From Colias croceus (lineage: Eukaryota > Arthropoda > Insecta > Lepidoptera > Pieridae), in NCBI RefSeq assembly GCF_905220415.1, contig NC_059554.1, positions 1,761,001 to 1,825,000 on the forward strand: a stretch of DNA of 64,000 nucleotides, read 5' to 3'. The position numbers were made by a program, and so were the translations under genes. Under the pieces are notes generated by a model. The model was not told the origin of the DNA. It made no database searches and saw only the letters and a program-made list of their open reading frames with translations. How positions within the stretch are numbered: the first letter of the stretch is position 1; each line of letters begins with the position of its first letter. Shown in pieces: positions 1 to 11,880 of the stretch.

Positions 1-151
1 TAATCACGTTTGGTTCTTTTCTTGTGGTCATTTGAAGTACTTTTTTTAATTTTTGGTGAATCACGAGGTTATTTTGAATTTAATTTAAATAAAATATGAG
101 TTTAAAAACCAAATGATACAGCTTTACAAACTCAATTAGGCACTATAAAAA

Positions 152-297
152 AGCGTGTGCCGAGCACACGTGTCATGAGTGAAACTCCTTTGGCAAGATG
201 TTTGAAGAAAATGTTTGCCTTTGCCATTAGATGATGGAATTGCAATGCGAACTTGAAATTTTACTCTAAACGCGCCTAATGAAGTTTCACTTCAAAA
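152..297 (+). mobile_element. Short TIR element, 'GAAGTGAAACTTC' family, type A
   Basis: Starts 'gtgtgccgagcacacgtg' plus 'gagtgaaactccttt' and ends 'aatgaagtttcacttcaa'. The inner ends are inverted copies of the near-palindrome GAAGTGAAACTTCTTT. The same ends recur at 6388-6545, 7984-8181, 30234-30371 and 58128-58342, with partial copies at 15689-15800 and 17609-17700. There is no coding capacity, so this is a MITE-like family. Confidence 0.6.
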
Positions 298-682
298 AGT
301 TAGGTATTAGAAACGACACATGTAAATAACGCCTTTTATTGTTTTTTTTAATTGTGTAATTGGGTTGTAAATTGATGTGTAATGAGCATAATACATTTTG
401 TGTAGGATGTACATATTTACGAATATAATTGAGCCAGATTTAGAATATTTTATGTTTGATTTTCCACTTGAAAATGACTTGAAATATTACAACGTTTTCT
501 TTGTTATAATTTGATTATTTTTACACGCTCACTAGGTTGTTTAATGAATTGATTTCCTCTCTATACACTCGTATTTTTCGAAGTCATTATTTATAATTCG
601 TGTTCGAGTCTATTGTATTTTTCTTTGAAACAAAATATAATGATACTCACACTTTATTTAGCACCAATCAAAATATAGTATA

Positions 683-878
683 ACTAGCTTTCCGCCTGCG
701 GCTTCGCCCGCTTTGTCTTAATAAATTATTATATATTAAAACCTTCCTCTTGAATTACTCTATCTATTAAAAAAAAACCGGATTAAATCCGTTGCGTAGT
801 TTTAAAGATTTAAGCATACAAAGGGACATAGGGACAGAGAAAGGGACTTTGTTTTATAGGTACCATCTAGTGATGATA
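683..878 (-). mobile_element. Helitron-like non-autonomous element, family C
   Basis: Reversed copy. On the minus strand it begins 'tcatcactag...' and ends with the hairpin-forming 'GCGGGCGAAGCCGCAGGCGG' region and 'AAAGCTAGT'. Family C is marked by 'catagggacagagaaag' and 'ccgttgcgtagttttaaaga'. A 3' hairpin, CTAG end and absence of a TIR fit a Helitron-like (rolling-circle) element. Other family C copies lie at 5620, 6722, 11697, 52886 and 53845. Confidence 0.6.
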
Positions 879-1359
879 AAAATTACATATAAAAAAAAAG
901 ATAATTTATTGAGCCAAAAAAAAGGTAATGAGGTTGATATTATTCGATCTCCAATTTTCACCAAAGTACCGTCTGAACCATAGGTTAGTAATACACATTG
1001 AAATAGAAATATACAATAATCAAAATCAATCAGTCTAATTCGTAACATTTCTATATATAAAGATGAAACCTAACCAACAAGCTTTGTATTTTTTAAATCT
1101 TTTAGGTATACTTACTGTTAAATTAATTTCCACTTCATATTAATAGGGTAAATAACTCGCGAATAAATTAAAATCGAATTATTTAAAATAAATTAAAACG
1201 AAATCAACAGCGCTGCGTTCAATGCAATTATGTAAATTGGTGTTGATTTATCGGAATTACAGATTCAATATTTACAATAAATTTTCTCTGAGCCTTATAT
1301 ATTTAATTTTAAATACAGTACACGTTTAAAATTATAAACGCAGTAAATAAGATGTAGCA

Positions 1360-1595
1360 TCCATACTAATATTATAAATGCGAAAGTAACTCTGTCTGTC
1401 TGTTACTCAATCACGCCTTAACTACTGAACCAATTTGCATGAAATTTGGTGAAGAAATATTTTGATACCAGAGAAAGGATATAGGCTACTTTTTACCCCG
1501 GGACATAGGATAGGTTTTATCCCAAAAATCCCACGGGAACGGGAACTATGCGGGTTTATCTTTGAGCGCGGGCGAAGCCGCGGGTGGAAAGCTAG
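1360..1595 (+). mobile_element. Helitron-like non-autonomous element, family A
   Basis: Begins 'TCCATACTAATATTATAAAT' and has the 'CTGTCTGTCTGTTACTCAAT' segment. It ends 'GCGGGCGAAGCCGCGGGTGG' then 'AAAGCTAGT'. The terminal GCGG-GCGAAG-CCGC hairpin and CTAG end fit a Helitron-like element. Other family A copies lie at 4694, 13028, 25655 and 57301. Confidence 0.65.
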
Positions 1596-1605
1596 TACAA
1601 CTATA

Positions 1606-3062
1606 CAGGGTGTAATCGTTAAGTGTGCACAGGCGATTATTCCGTAACTATTACAGATATCAAAAAACTTTAAACTGATATCGAAAGAATTTAACCTAAT
1701 GAGTAAAATGGCCATAATAAATTTTTAAAAATAAAACGAGAAATATCTAAAAAATTAACTTGAAACCCTCCCATACATTTTGTACGAATATCCCATGTAC
1801 ATGGGTTGATCCAAAAGTAATGATAATCAATATTAAACAAGGTCATTACAGTTATAATAATTATGTAGTTCTCTAGATAGTCTTTTAACTAGAAAATATA
1901 CTTCAATATTTTTTTTCCTAAATTTAAAAAAAAAAACTTTGACTTCATCCACAAAAACCCCTTCACGCGGCCATCACTTCGCTGTCGTCTTAAAATAATT
2001 TATTGCTAAGAAAGTGTTTCTTGTGCCGAGGAAAGAGATAAAAGTAAATAGGAGCTAGATCTAAAAAATAGGGTAGGTGTTCAAGCATTTGGAATGCCGA
2101 TTTTTTAATGGCAGCCATCGCAACTGACGCTTTGTGATCTGGTGCGTTGTCTTGGTGAAACAGCGTTCAGGTCCGCAGTTTGCCATGTCTCTTTTCCTTA
2201 CTAACCTACCGCAATCTTTTAATTTGGTCTGTTTAGTAAGAGCCCAATAAAGTGGCTACCTTTTTAAAATATTCCACCATAATTATTCCTTCAGCGTCCC
2301 AAAAAACTACCGCTTTAATCTAACCTACCTACTGATTTTCACTTTGAATTTCTTCATCGTCACTTTGGAAGCTCGCATCCAGGACATTGATTGTTTTTTT
2401 GGTTTCAGCATAAACATGGTGAACTCGGGTAACGTCCATGATCACAAAACGTGACAAAAAATTATCCTGATATCATTAAAAATTTAGAAATTTACCCTCT
2501 ACATGTCGAATCGTTATTTCTTCTTTTCGTCGGGAAACATTCTGGCACGCACGGTTCACATTCAAATTAATGTAAATAATTGGAAACGTGGCCTGTTGAT
2601 ATGATTTTTTTGTGATTACTTAGTGAATACATGAGCAAGCAAAAAACATTTATTTTATATTTTTATGTGCACAGGAAATACCCAATTATCATTACTTTTG
2701 GATCAACCTAGTACATTTAATATGAAAGATTTTAGCTTTTTCTTTCTTTTTTTGGTTTTCTGCTTTAATTACTTCGCAAATTTGAAGGGAAGTTCATTTA
2801 GAAACTGTAAATAGAGCTCCTCATTGTATTGCACAATGAGGACATCACTTCGAAAATCTGCTATGAATACAAAATGTATGGGAAATAAAATGTATGGGAG
2901 CGTTTAATGTAACATTTTTGGATATTTCTCGTTTTATTTTTAAAAATTTATTATGGCCATTTTACTCATTAGGTTAAGTACTTTCGATATCAGTTTAAAG
3001 TTTTTTGGTATCTGCAATAGTTACGGAATAATCGCTTGTGCACACTTAACGATTACACCCTG
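1606..3062. mobile_element. Long-TIR DNA element (TA target) with a nested mariner
   Basis: The outer ends 'CAGGGTGTAATCGTTAAGTG' (1606) and its reverse complement (ending 3062) are each flanked by TA. The inverted arms extend about 180 bp (1606-1790 and 2880-3062). Without the nested mariner the element would be about 550 bp with almost no unique core, so it is a MITE of Tc1/mariner type by its TA site and ends. Confidence 0.7.
1803..2711 (-). pseudogene. Decayed mariner transposase
   Basis: Terminal inverted repeats 'GGTTGATCCAAAAGTAATGA' lie at about 1804 and end at about 2710. Reading the minus strand in pieces gives 'FWDAEGIIMVEYF' (2286-2310), 'LFHQDNAPDHKASVAMAAI' (about 2110-2166) and 'LDLAPIYFYLFP' (about 2028-2063). 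These match the mariner motifs 'FWD', 'HQDNAPAH' and 'PDLAPSDYHLF'. The second catalytic Asp (HQD) is kept, while the third catalytic Asp position reads Tyr. Stops and frameshifts separate the pieces, so it cannot encode an active transposase. Confidence 0.85.
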
Positions 3063-3387
3063 TATAAACATAAGAACAATAAGACAATGAATTTCAGAAG
3101 ACGAAGGTAATTATTGGGTTATTAATTTCTAGTTTGAATTCAGCTGTGTCTGTCTATTAAAACTAAAGCATTCATTTTTAGTTATTTTTTATTTAATATA
3201 TTTAAAAATTATATAATTACTTCAAAATCATAGTTAGTGATTATTATAATATAAATGATACCTTGATTAACACGAAATCAGAATGTTTGTTACGTTTTTA
3301 CGTTTAAAACTGCACATATAATTGCATTTACATAGAACTTTCGAGAAAGGCTGTCTTTTGCCGCCAAATCAAAACACGTAGTAAAAT

Positions 3388-3615
3388 CCTACTACTATTA
3401 TAAAGGCGAAAGTTTGTATGGATGTATGGATGTATGGATGTTTGATAATCTTTCACGTAAAAACTACTGAACCGATTACAATGAAATTTAGCTCTCATAT
3501 AGAGGGTAACTTGGATTAACACATAGGATAGGTTTTATCCCGGAAATCCCACGGGAACGGGAACTATACGTGTTTTTCTTTGAAAACGCGGGCGAAGCCG
3601 CGGGCGGAAAGCTAG
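3388..3615 (+). mobile_element. Helitron-like non-autonomous element, family B
   Basis: Begins 'TCCTACTACTATTATAAAGG' and ends with the same 3' part as family A ('cccacgggaacgggaac', hairpin, 'AAAGCTAG'), but with a different 5' half containing 'ggatgtatggatgtatgg'. Other copies lie at 14059 and 46594. Confidence 0.6.
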
Positions 3616-4142
3616 AAGCAAATAAATGAAACGTGTAGTGCACGCGGAAATATATTCTATTGTATACTATTAACAGTTCACTTTTCATTAAATATTTGGC
3701 ACAACGCCAAATTGATGTTTATGTATGTACTAAATTTAATTCATAAGCAAATACATTTGAAGATTACGGCCTATTTATTGTCATTTCAATTATTAAATTA
3801 ACTGTATACTGTATTTAATTACGGTGTGAAGGTATTTAATTTATGGTAATTAATGGACACGCAATATAGTAATTATGAAAATTTAAAAAGCTTAATTGTA
3901 TAAGTATTAAATGAGATTTATGGTTTTCATTCTGATTTAAACGACTGCTTAATAAAAGCTGTGTTTTCAGGGAAATAACTTTTAATTCTATAACTATTTA
4001 ATAGCTATTACGTTACCTAAACATGATAAATATGAAATATCAAAATTATTAATTAAAACCGCAATATTTAAGTACTTCAAATACAATTAATATTTTCCTC
4101 AAAGTGAAAACAACAAAAATTTAATTCGTTACGAAAACGTTA

Positions 4143-4315
4143 TCTTCTTATATATAAAAATGAATCGCAAAATGTGTTGGTAAGCGCATAACTCGAGAAC
4201 GGCTGAACCGATTTTGATAATTCTTTTTTTATTATATTTCTTGAAGTACGAGGATGGATCTTATGTAGAGAAAACGTAAACATGTACCACGGGCGAAGCC
4301 GGGGCGGACCGCTAG
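4143..4315 (+). mobile_element. Helitron-like non-autonomous element, family D
   Basis: Begins 'tcttatatataaaaatgaat', contains 'gaacggctgaaccgatttt', and ends 'CGGGCGAAGCCGGGGCGGAC' then 'CGCTAGT'. Other copies lie at 44451, 44620 and 51963. Confidence 0.6.
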
Positions 4316-4693
4316 TAATCTATATATTAATTAAGGAAAAACTAAATATAATTTAAGTATCATTTACCAACTAACACCAAGCTTTCTTGATCTTATGAAA
4401 AGCTGAATTCAACAACTCTGTGCCTGCATTTTTTAAATTAACGTCAATATTTTATATGGACATACTTTTTTTCCAAATTCCATGGTAAATAAATTACTTT
4501 TATAAATATAGCTTCTGTTTAACTGAACAGATTTTGATTGATCGAAGATCCATAATAATTTTAGGAATTAGAATATCATTTGTTAACAATGCGGGGGGAG
4601 CAAGGGTGAAAAGCTAGTTAAAAACGAATTTTGCGTGAAAAAGTGAAATATAATGTATCGTTAATTTAAAACGAGTGAAGTCACAGCATCTAG

Positions 4694-4941
4694 TCCATAC
4701 TACATATAATATTATAAATGCGAAAGTAACTCTGTCTGTCTGTCTGTTACTCAATCACGCCTTAACTACTGAGCCAATTTGCATGAAATTTGGTATAGAG
4801 ATATTTTGATACCCGAGAAAAGACATAGGTTACTTTTTACCCCGGGAAATAGGATAGGTTTTATCCTTGAAATCCCACGGGAACGGGAACTATGCGGGTT
4901 TTTCTTTGACTGCGCGGGCAAAGCTGCAGGTGGAAAGCTAG
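4694..4941 (+). mobile_element. Helitron-like non-autonomous element, family A
   Basis: Begins 'TCCATACTACATATAATATT' and ends 'aaagctgcaggtggaaagct' plus AG. It is close to the copy at 1360. Confidence 0.6.
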
Positions 4942-5619
4942 TTCACTATAAACGCTATTTACAATTATAGGAAAATCTATAAGTGTCATGCAATAATATT
5001 TGAAATAATTATTGCATGAAAATATATCTATTCATGCACTATATTCTTTTTTAAATACAAAAAACAATTCCAAGTTTTCTGGAGCTTTCTTTACTATAAT
5101 ATTATCTCTATCAGAGTCTTCTTAACCCAATACATATAAAGTTTTCGCATTTCATTCACATTTAGCAATAGCATACACATTACACAATTAGATTTATTTG
5201 ATTAAATAAAAGGCATTGGATAAAACGCTTCAAAATAACATTTACCTAATTACGTCCTCCATTTTAACCGATAGTTATCGATACCATTAAATTTAACGAT
5301 CGCACTTGATTTATGAATATAGTCATATTGAGTTATTAATGACGTCATTGTACACTAAATTTAGGCACTTATTACTCTACAAGTATTATGTCATTATGGC
5401 ATAACACAATATTATTATGCCCTAGTTTTTGTATTCTGGGTTGTGTGAATAGTTTTACTGCAACGTAATAGTTTTTATATGTAAGGTAACATCATAATTT
5501 ACCATCATTATAACTTAGAAGTTAGAGTGTGATTGTTATGGTTGAAAAAATACTGTATAGTTGTGAGTTTTTCGGTTTCATTCATTTCAAAGATGACAAT
5601 ATCACTTTTATTTTATAGA

Positions 5620-5777
5620 TCACTACATAGTAAAAACAAAGTCAGTTTCTCTGGTCCTATGTCCCAATGTATGCTTAAATCATTAATTTTTTTAATAGAG
5701 TGACTGAACAGGAAGCTTTATGTGTATAATTTATTAGGTTTTAGACACAGCGAGCGAAGCCGCGGGCGGAAAGCTAG
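5620..5777 (+). mobile_element. Helitron-like non-autonomous element, family C
   Basis: Begins 'TCACTACATAGTAAAAACAA' and ends 'GCGGGCGGAAAGCTAG'. It has several small internal deletions compared with the copy at 52886. Confidence 0.55.
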
Positions 5778-6387
5778 TTAACAATGAAGTATTTTAAATA
5801 TATGATTGGAACTAGGTAGATACTGTGTTTCGAATTTTCATTAATTTATGAAAAGTCCTGGCTTTTTAAACTAGCTTATTATTTGGTGGTGGCAACCCTA
5901 CAAGTCCAATGAACCTCAAAATAATTATAGAGACTAGCGAACCAAGGCATGTAAATTGTAATAATATTTATTTTAGCTTTTTCTCTACGAGGTTGGGCAA
6001 ATAGACACCCATAACATTATGAATTTTGTTACAATTATTATTTACTGAAAATAAAGTGTTTTTTTTTTATATAGGCATTGAGGTAGCCTGGGTTTATCGA
6101 TTAGAAAGATAATGTATCATATTATTTTTATTTATCCGGCGGCAGGTCTTTTCTATTATACATATTTTCATTTTTTCAAACTTTCACAACCACGTTATGG
6201 TAGAGACCATAGAGTATAAATGAACTAAAAAGATTTACACACCATAAATCACAGACAGGAAAAAGATAGATGATAAAATATGTTTTATGCAGTGGAATGA
6301 AAGCTATTTCGTTCCAACCACTAAAAATCTATTACGAGTATTATTCACTAGTTGATGCTCGCGACTTCGTCTGTATTAAAAAAGAGG

Positions 6388-6545
6388 GTGTGTACTGTGT
6401 ACCGAGCACACGTGTAATAAGTGAAACTGCTTTGGTAAAATTCAAAGATTCCAGAATCGTCGCCTTACTTCATGACGTGACGGTATTGCCATGACACGGC
6501 CTTGAAAATTTACTCTCAATGCGCCTAAAGAAGTTTTACTTCTAA
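6388..6545 (+). mobile_element. Short TIR element, 'GAAGTGAAACTTC' family, type A
   Basis: Starts 'gtgtaccgagcacacgtg' and ends 'aaagaagttttacttct'. The middle 'catgacgtgacggtattgcc' is shared with the copies at 15689 and 30234, which defines type A. Confidence 0.6.
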
Positions 6546-6721
6546 TAAGCATTTTAAACTTTCCGTGGATCAGCACACAAAATATATAAATCTATTGTTG
6601 CCTATTAAATTCTACAGTTTACAAATTTTATAACTATTTGATAAATAGTTGTAATTGCTAGTCATATTTTAGACACAAAAATGTAATACCTACACATTGC
6701 CAAAGTACACACTGCTTTCAA

Positions 6722-6913
6722 TACCGCCCGCGGCTTCGCCCGCTTTGCCTAAAACCTAGTAAATTATATACTAAAACCTTCCTCTTGAGTCACTCTATCT
6801 ATTAAAAAAACCGCATCAAAATCCGTTGCGTAGTTTTAAAGATTTAAGCATACAAAGGGACATAGGGATAGAGAAAGGCGAAAGCGACTTTGTTTTATAC
6901 TATGTAGTGATAA
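6722..6913 (-). mobile_element. Helitron-like non-autonomous element, family C
   Basis: Reversed copy with 'ccgcccgcggcttcgcccgc' at its left end and 'ctatgtagtgata' at its right. The CTAG terminus is lost. Confidence 0.55.
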
Positions 6914-7983
6914 CCACAGATATAATCAAATAGTTACTACGTAAATAACGTTTTCTTAAGCTATCTACTACAAAGATCGTTTCACTTCTAATTAAGATCT
7001 CTGTTCGATATTACCCGACCGAACGAAAAAGTCATAACGCCAGTTATTGGACCCCTGCTGCTTATTACATCATTATTTATCCGAGTTAACGACTTATTTC
7101 ACGATTCATTTATCATTTCCTGAAAGAAATAAATGGTAGAGAAAGAAATCGGATGTCGATGATGATGCAGAGATTATTTTGGCATGTACTTTCATATTTC
7201 TGTCAATATATTGTATTTTATCAATTTTTTTCACTGTAATAAAGCAAATCGTGCATAAAAATGTGACAATTCTCTCTGTTTACTTGTATTGTATTGCACA
7301 AATTTAATTTATGCTTTTATTTCAATCTGCTTCGATTGTTTTTATATGCCTCACAAATTAGTGACTTTGGTCAACTAAAATAACAATTAAAGTTGTTCAT
7401 ACAATACAAACATTATCATAGAAGAAATCATACCATAGCAATCGACGTGCTACGTAGTGCTACGAAAAAGCTACGCGTTGTTTAAACAGGGACATAATAT
7501 AGTAATATAATATAATATATAATAGTAACATACCTAAGGTACACTTAGGTAATATACTAAAGGTACACTTATGTACTTATATATGTTATGTACTAAACTA
7601 AATATAGATAGAGGTAAATGACCGATAGTTTTTTTAAATTTCTCAAACACAAACTATCTTTTACGATTTATTCTTTATACGTGATTTAAAAGAACCCTTC
7701 ATTTTATTGATTATTTACAGACATTCAGTATGAGTTAGCGTTTTCAGAGAACATTACTTTTTATAGCCGCGAGTTATTTTACGATATTAAGATGTGGAAA
7801 CGTTCATGATGATATTTTAGGGTAGATGAGATAAATATATTTTTTAGGTTATAGAAAAAACCATTTGTTGGGTTATTAATTTATACTATAAAGTAGGTAT
7901 ATAGAAATGTAAATAAAATTAAAGTTTTATTTTTATGAAAAGTATAATTATTGTTTATTCAATGTCTGTACTATGTATAAAAA

Positions 7984-8181
7984 AATGTGTGCGTGTACTT
8001 GTGTACACACGTAAGAAGTGAAACTTCTTTACGACCTTATTTAAAAAAAATAATTTACTAAATGCAACTTTACAAAAATACGTCGAATCACGCGTGGTAG
8101 GGATAAAAAAAAGATGGCGCGTAACGGAAAAATGTTACACTAAATTTTTTTCCAACCCCGATAAAGAAGTTTCTCTTCAAA
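7984..8181 (+). mobile_element. Short TIR element, 'GAAGTGAAACTTC' family, type B
   Basis: Starts 'gtgtacacacgtaagaagtg' and ends 'gataaagaagtttctcttca'. The middle differs from type A: 'cgcgtggtagggataaaa' and 'gatggcgcgtaacgg' are shared only with 58128-58342. Confidence 0.6.
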
Positions 8182-8411
8182 ATAATATGCATAATATATT
8201 ATGAGTAAACAATATATTCTTACAGTCAGTAGGTACTTATAACTCGGGTAGATGAAATCATGAAAATCTCTTCAACTTTGCAAGTAAAAGATATTTTATA
8301 ATTAATTTATCCATATATTTAAAATCAATGAAAACAGACTACGTATTATTCAGGTGCCGTTACCTTCGGAATAAATATGGCGAAGTAACAAACTATCGCT
8401 TATATTGAATA

Positions 8412-8595
8412 CTAGCTGCGCCCCGCGGTTTCACCCGCATTGCTCCGCTCCTGTTGGCCTTAGCGTGATGATATATAGCCTAGCCTTCCTCGATATCTAA
8501 CACTGAAAGAATTTTACAAATTGAACCAGTAGTTCCTGAGATTAGCGCGTTCAAACAAATTAACAAACCCTTCAGCTTTACAATATTAGTATAGA
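8412..8595 (-). mobile_element. Helitron-like non-autonomous element, family E
   Basis: On the minus strand it starts 'TCTATACTAATATTGTAAAG' and ends 'GCGGGTGAAACCGCGGGGCG' then 'CAGCTAG'. The GCGG-GTGAAA-CCGC hairpin replaces the one in families A-D. Other copies lie at 8868, 10234, 32053, 42752, 61929 and 63690, with fragments at 43381 and 56500. Confidence 0.65.
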
Positions 8596-8867
8596 TGGAA
8601 AATTATATGTAATGAAATTTTTTGCATCTAACGTATAAATTTTATTATTTGTTTTAAAAATAATGTCTGTAGTAAATAAACACGGAAAAATGGATTATGG
8701 GAATGAAATATATTGTCCTTAAGAAAAACAAAATATAATGGAACCTATTTATGTTAAGGTAGGTAATTTATTCAGGCCGTGCAGTGGATTAAAAAATGAT
8801 TTATCTTCTCAGAAAATTTAATTTTTCTCCTAAACTTGAAGGCGAGTTGGACCAAATATATAAAATA

Positions 8868-9066
8868 CTAGCTGTGCTCCGCGGTTTCACCCGCATTGCT
8901 CCGCTCCTGTTGGTCTTAGAGTGATGATATAATATAGCCTATAGCCTTCCTCGATAAATAGGCTATCTAACACCGAAATAATTTTTCAAATCGGACCAGT
9001 AGTTCCCGAGATTAGCGCGTTCAAACAAACAAACAAACTCTTCAGCTTTATAATGTTAGTATAGAT
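8868..9066 (-). mobile_element. Helitron-like non-autonomous element, family E
   Basis: Second reversed copy, 270 bp after the one at 8412, in the same orientation. It has 'ctccgcggtttcacccgcat' at the left and 'atgttagtatagat' at the right. Confidence 0.65.
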
Positions 9067-10233
9067 TATCATTAACAGTAAAACCACAATATAAAGATAA
9101 AATTTGATTTTCCTTGTTTTAAAATATTGATTAAAGTTAAGTTACGTAACGTTTCTAAATAATGGGTCTAAGTTAAACTGAATTAAAGTTATGCGTGAAG
9201 CGTTCAAACGTAAATTTGACTTAATTTCATATAATTGAATTGCAAATTTCAACCTTGTGCTGATGCTATGTGAGAATTTAGGAAATGGTCTGTTTTCAGG
9301 AGTTACAGCTTTACTGTTGGTAATTTCTTTTAGCTGGAAATTTTATAACGTGTGAAGGAGATATTCACGATGTTTTTTATTAGGTAAATGTTAGGTCACT
9401 TTATATATTTTATAATCGGATATCTCCAAAGGTACAGGTAGTTAACAATATTTTATTATACAATTTAGTCATATACTTAACAAATATAAGCTTAGTAAAT
9501 AAGTAAAAGCTGATGAGGATTTTTGATAATTGTAATAAAATGAGTGTTGAGGATCCTTGTGTAGTATTTCATCTATCACAATAGTCGAATTTCTTAACAA
9601 GAACAAAACGTTAAACAGCTATGCTAAAAGGGTTTCACTAAAAATGAAAAAAAAAAAAGAAATAATCCCTTTTTATATTTTAAACTGAACATAATATTAA
9701 AATTACAACACATGTTTCTTTGTTAATAAAATCAATACATATTTTTCTTATGAGTTATTTGATCATCCCAAATCTTAAATACCGAACATATAAAGGAATA
9801 TCACTCACAGTGAAACGAAATACAGAAATTCAATTAGACAAAGTCCTCGTATCGCAAATTGTATTATGACGTCTGTTTTTACTGTCTTTGATTTAATTAT
9901 CTTTGTATTTGTAAAATGACTTACTGGTGAAATTTAACTTCGTGTTGGTGTAAGGTTTTGTAACGTTTGCATCTGTGTTTGAACTTTGTTTTGTGATCCT
10001 TTTAGGATTAGGGTAGAAAGTTTAATATATTACAAGAGTATATTTTTATTATAACTTCTGCTACTTAGTACGTATCTATACTATTATAATATATCCGTAG
10101 AAATCCTAACCATTAGATTTAAATAAAAGTTACATTTTTAATCCACCGTGTAATATCTAGAAATGAAGGATCTGCATATTTTGTTCATAAATAAATATGT
10201 GATGTCGTAGTATATGAACTATGTTATTATTTA

Positions 10234-10393
10234 CTAGCTGCGCTCCGCGGTTTCACCCGCGTAGCTCCGCTCCTGTTGGTCTTAGCCTTCCTCGATTAAT
10301 GGGCTATTTAACACCGAAATATTTTTTCAAATCGGACCTGTGGTTAGCGCCTCCAAACAAACAAACTCTTCAGCTTTATAATATTAGTATAGA
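10234..10393 (-). mobile_element. Helitron-like non-autonomous element, family E
   Basis: Reversed copy with 'gctccgcggtttcacccgcg' at the left, lying 230 bp upstream of exchanger exon A. It has small internal deletions. Confidence 0.6.
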
Positions 10394-10624
10394 AGATTCA
10401 CAACGATTTTTCCAAACTAAATACGGAATATTATCTCGTGTTGTTCTCATGTAAAATTTAATCACTTATTTAAGTTAACTATTAGATGCACTACTGAGCA
10501 GTGACCAGTTTGCATGATTAATAATAATCTATGCTAACATAATGTTTTACACACTATATTTACCTATATTTTAGACGTTTTTATGTACATACCAAATATT
10601 AATTTCGACTCTCATTTGTTCCAG

Positions 10625-10716
10625 AAAATTCATCCCTCTGCATATCGTGGAAGAAGATAGCTACGAAAAGGATGTCCTCTTTTACGTGAACCTCGGGGAA
10701 CCTGAGTTAATCGGTG
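10625..10716 (+). CDS. Calx: Na+/Ca2+ exchanger (NCX/CalX), exon A: end of Calx-beta domain
   Basis: Internal coding exon of the plasma-membrane Na+/Ca2+ exchanger, which exports Ca2+ in return for Na+ entry. The acceptor is 'tttgttccag' and the donor 'g|gtatga'. The first base completes a codon begun in the exon before it, which is outside the window. The frame then reads 'KFIPLHIVEEDSYEKD' and 'VLFYVNLGEPELIG', which matches the final strands of a Calx-beta domain (compare 'DEEYEKNKTFFLEIGEP' in vertebrate NCX). The acidic cluster EEDSYEKD is the kind of Ca2+-sensing stretch these regulatory domains carry. The exon ends after one base of a codon, which the exon at 27059 completes to GAT (Asp). 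Alternatively spliced exons of this region could lie in the 16.3-kb intron that follows; I did not find one. The family call is firm. The gene symbol rests on insect orthology and was not tested by a search. Confidence 0.9.
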
Positions 10717-10743
10717 GTATGAATCTTATTTTTGGACTTTTTT

Positions 10744-11470
10744 TTAAGGCCGTGTACGCGGTCCGTGCGCTGTTTGGCTCAAATATGTGATTTTTCAAAC
10801 CAAATTGTCCATCAACCACTTATCTTACAAACATATGAATTACTAATAATTTTAGGAAATTTTATTGTCTATATAGTTAGTTAAGAGTTTTTTTCAATTA
10901 ATACAGTATTTGTGAATACCATCAAGATAACTGAGCCGATGATTACTTGATTTCGCTTTTAGTGTCAATTTCGAAGCTAAAAATATCTGAAATCGCTGAC
11001 AGATCTAACACACAATTTTTTTTAACTAACTGCAAAAATCCTTATTAAAATAGTTAGTTAAAAGATTTTTTTATTTTGGACTCCTAACTTACGAAATTAA
11101 AATCCGAACAATGTGAATTTTTTTAGAAATTATAGTCGACTAAATGATTATTTTCACCAAGATATTTGACTTAGTTTAATATAATTTTTACATATTGCAA
11201 TAAAAGAACGTCTTACTTATAAGATAAAATTTAAAAAATCAACTAAGGTACCTCTATTATTTTTCTACAATTTTTTTTAAAGTACTATAAAACACTGCGC
11301 GCGACCCGATTAAAATCAGTCGGCAGCGAGCCTTTCCAGAGAGAGGACATGTTGCTCGGCGCTCTCCTGTGGACTTATGCTGTTCATAGTAAAAGGATAG
11401 CGCAAGCCGCGATCTATCGTAATAGATCGCGGAGATTTTGACTTGCGTTAAATTGAATAAGCCCTCTTAA
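10744..11470 (+). mobile_element. 727-bp TTAA-bounded element, copy 1
   Basis: Begins TTAAGGCCGTGTACGCGG and ends 'aataagccctcttaa'. TTAA at both edges suggests piggyBac-type target use, although only a few bases of the two ends are inverted partners. Near the right end the hairpin 'ccgcgatctatcgtaatag' plus 'atcgcgg' sits between 'gcgcaag' and 'cttgcgt', giving a second, outer stem. No coding frame is present. A nearly identical copy lies reversed at 30668-31396. Copy 1 begins 27 bp after the exon A donor. Confidence 0.7.
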
Positions 11471-11696
11471 CACTTGCTTTAGTCGTTTTTAATATCAATT
11501 TATTTTGCTTTTATTCTATTAGCTGGTGTACTTTATAGCGATTTAAAGATACTTCATAATTCTTCAATCCAATATTTTAATACGTAGTTGTCACAATTCT
11601 ATGCTGGATATAAATTAAACTATAGAAATTAAAAGAAACTAAGCTACCGCTCTCAATGTAATTTCGACTTTTAATTACTCTTTGTTTTATATTATA

Positions 11697-11880
11697 CTAC
11701 CGCCCGCGGCTTCGACCGCTTTGTCTAAAACCTAATAAATTATATACTAAAACCTTCCTCTTTAATCACTCTATCTATTTAAAAAAACCGCATCTAAATC
11801 CGTTCCGCAGTTTTACAGATAAGCATATAAATAGACACAGGGACAGAGAAAGCGACTTTGTTTTATTCTATGTAGTGATA
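11697..11880 (-). mobile_element. Helitron-like non-autonomous element, family C
   Basis: Reversed copy with 'cgcccgcggcttcgaccgct' at the left and 'ctatgtagtgata' at the right. The CTAG end is missing. Confidence 0.55.

Larger units (their letters stand above)
1..10624 (+). other. Upstream intron of the exchanger gene
   Basis: Everything before the acceptor at 10623-10624 should be intron if no further exon of the gene lies here. I found no NCX-like coding in this part. It is filled with Helitron-like elements, MITEs and a decayed mariner (listed separately). The stretches 305-680, 888-1355, 3063-3387, 3616-4142, 4942-5619, 5778-6387, 6914-7983, 8182-8411, 8596-8867, 9067-10233 and 10394-10624 hold AT-rich sequence with nothing I recognise. 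Confidence 0.6.
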
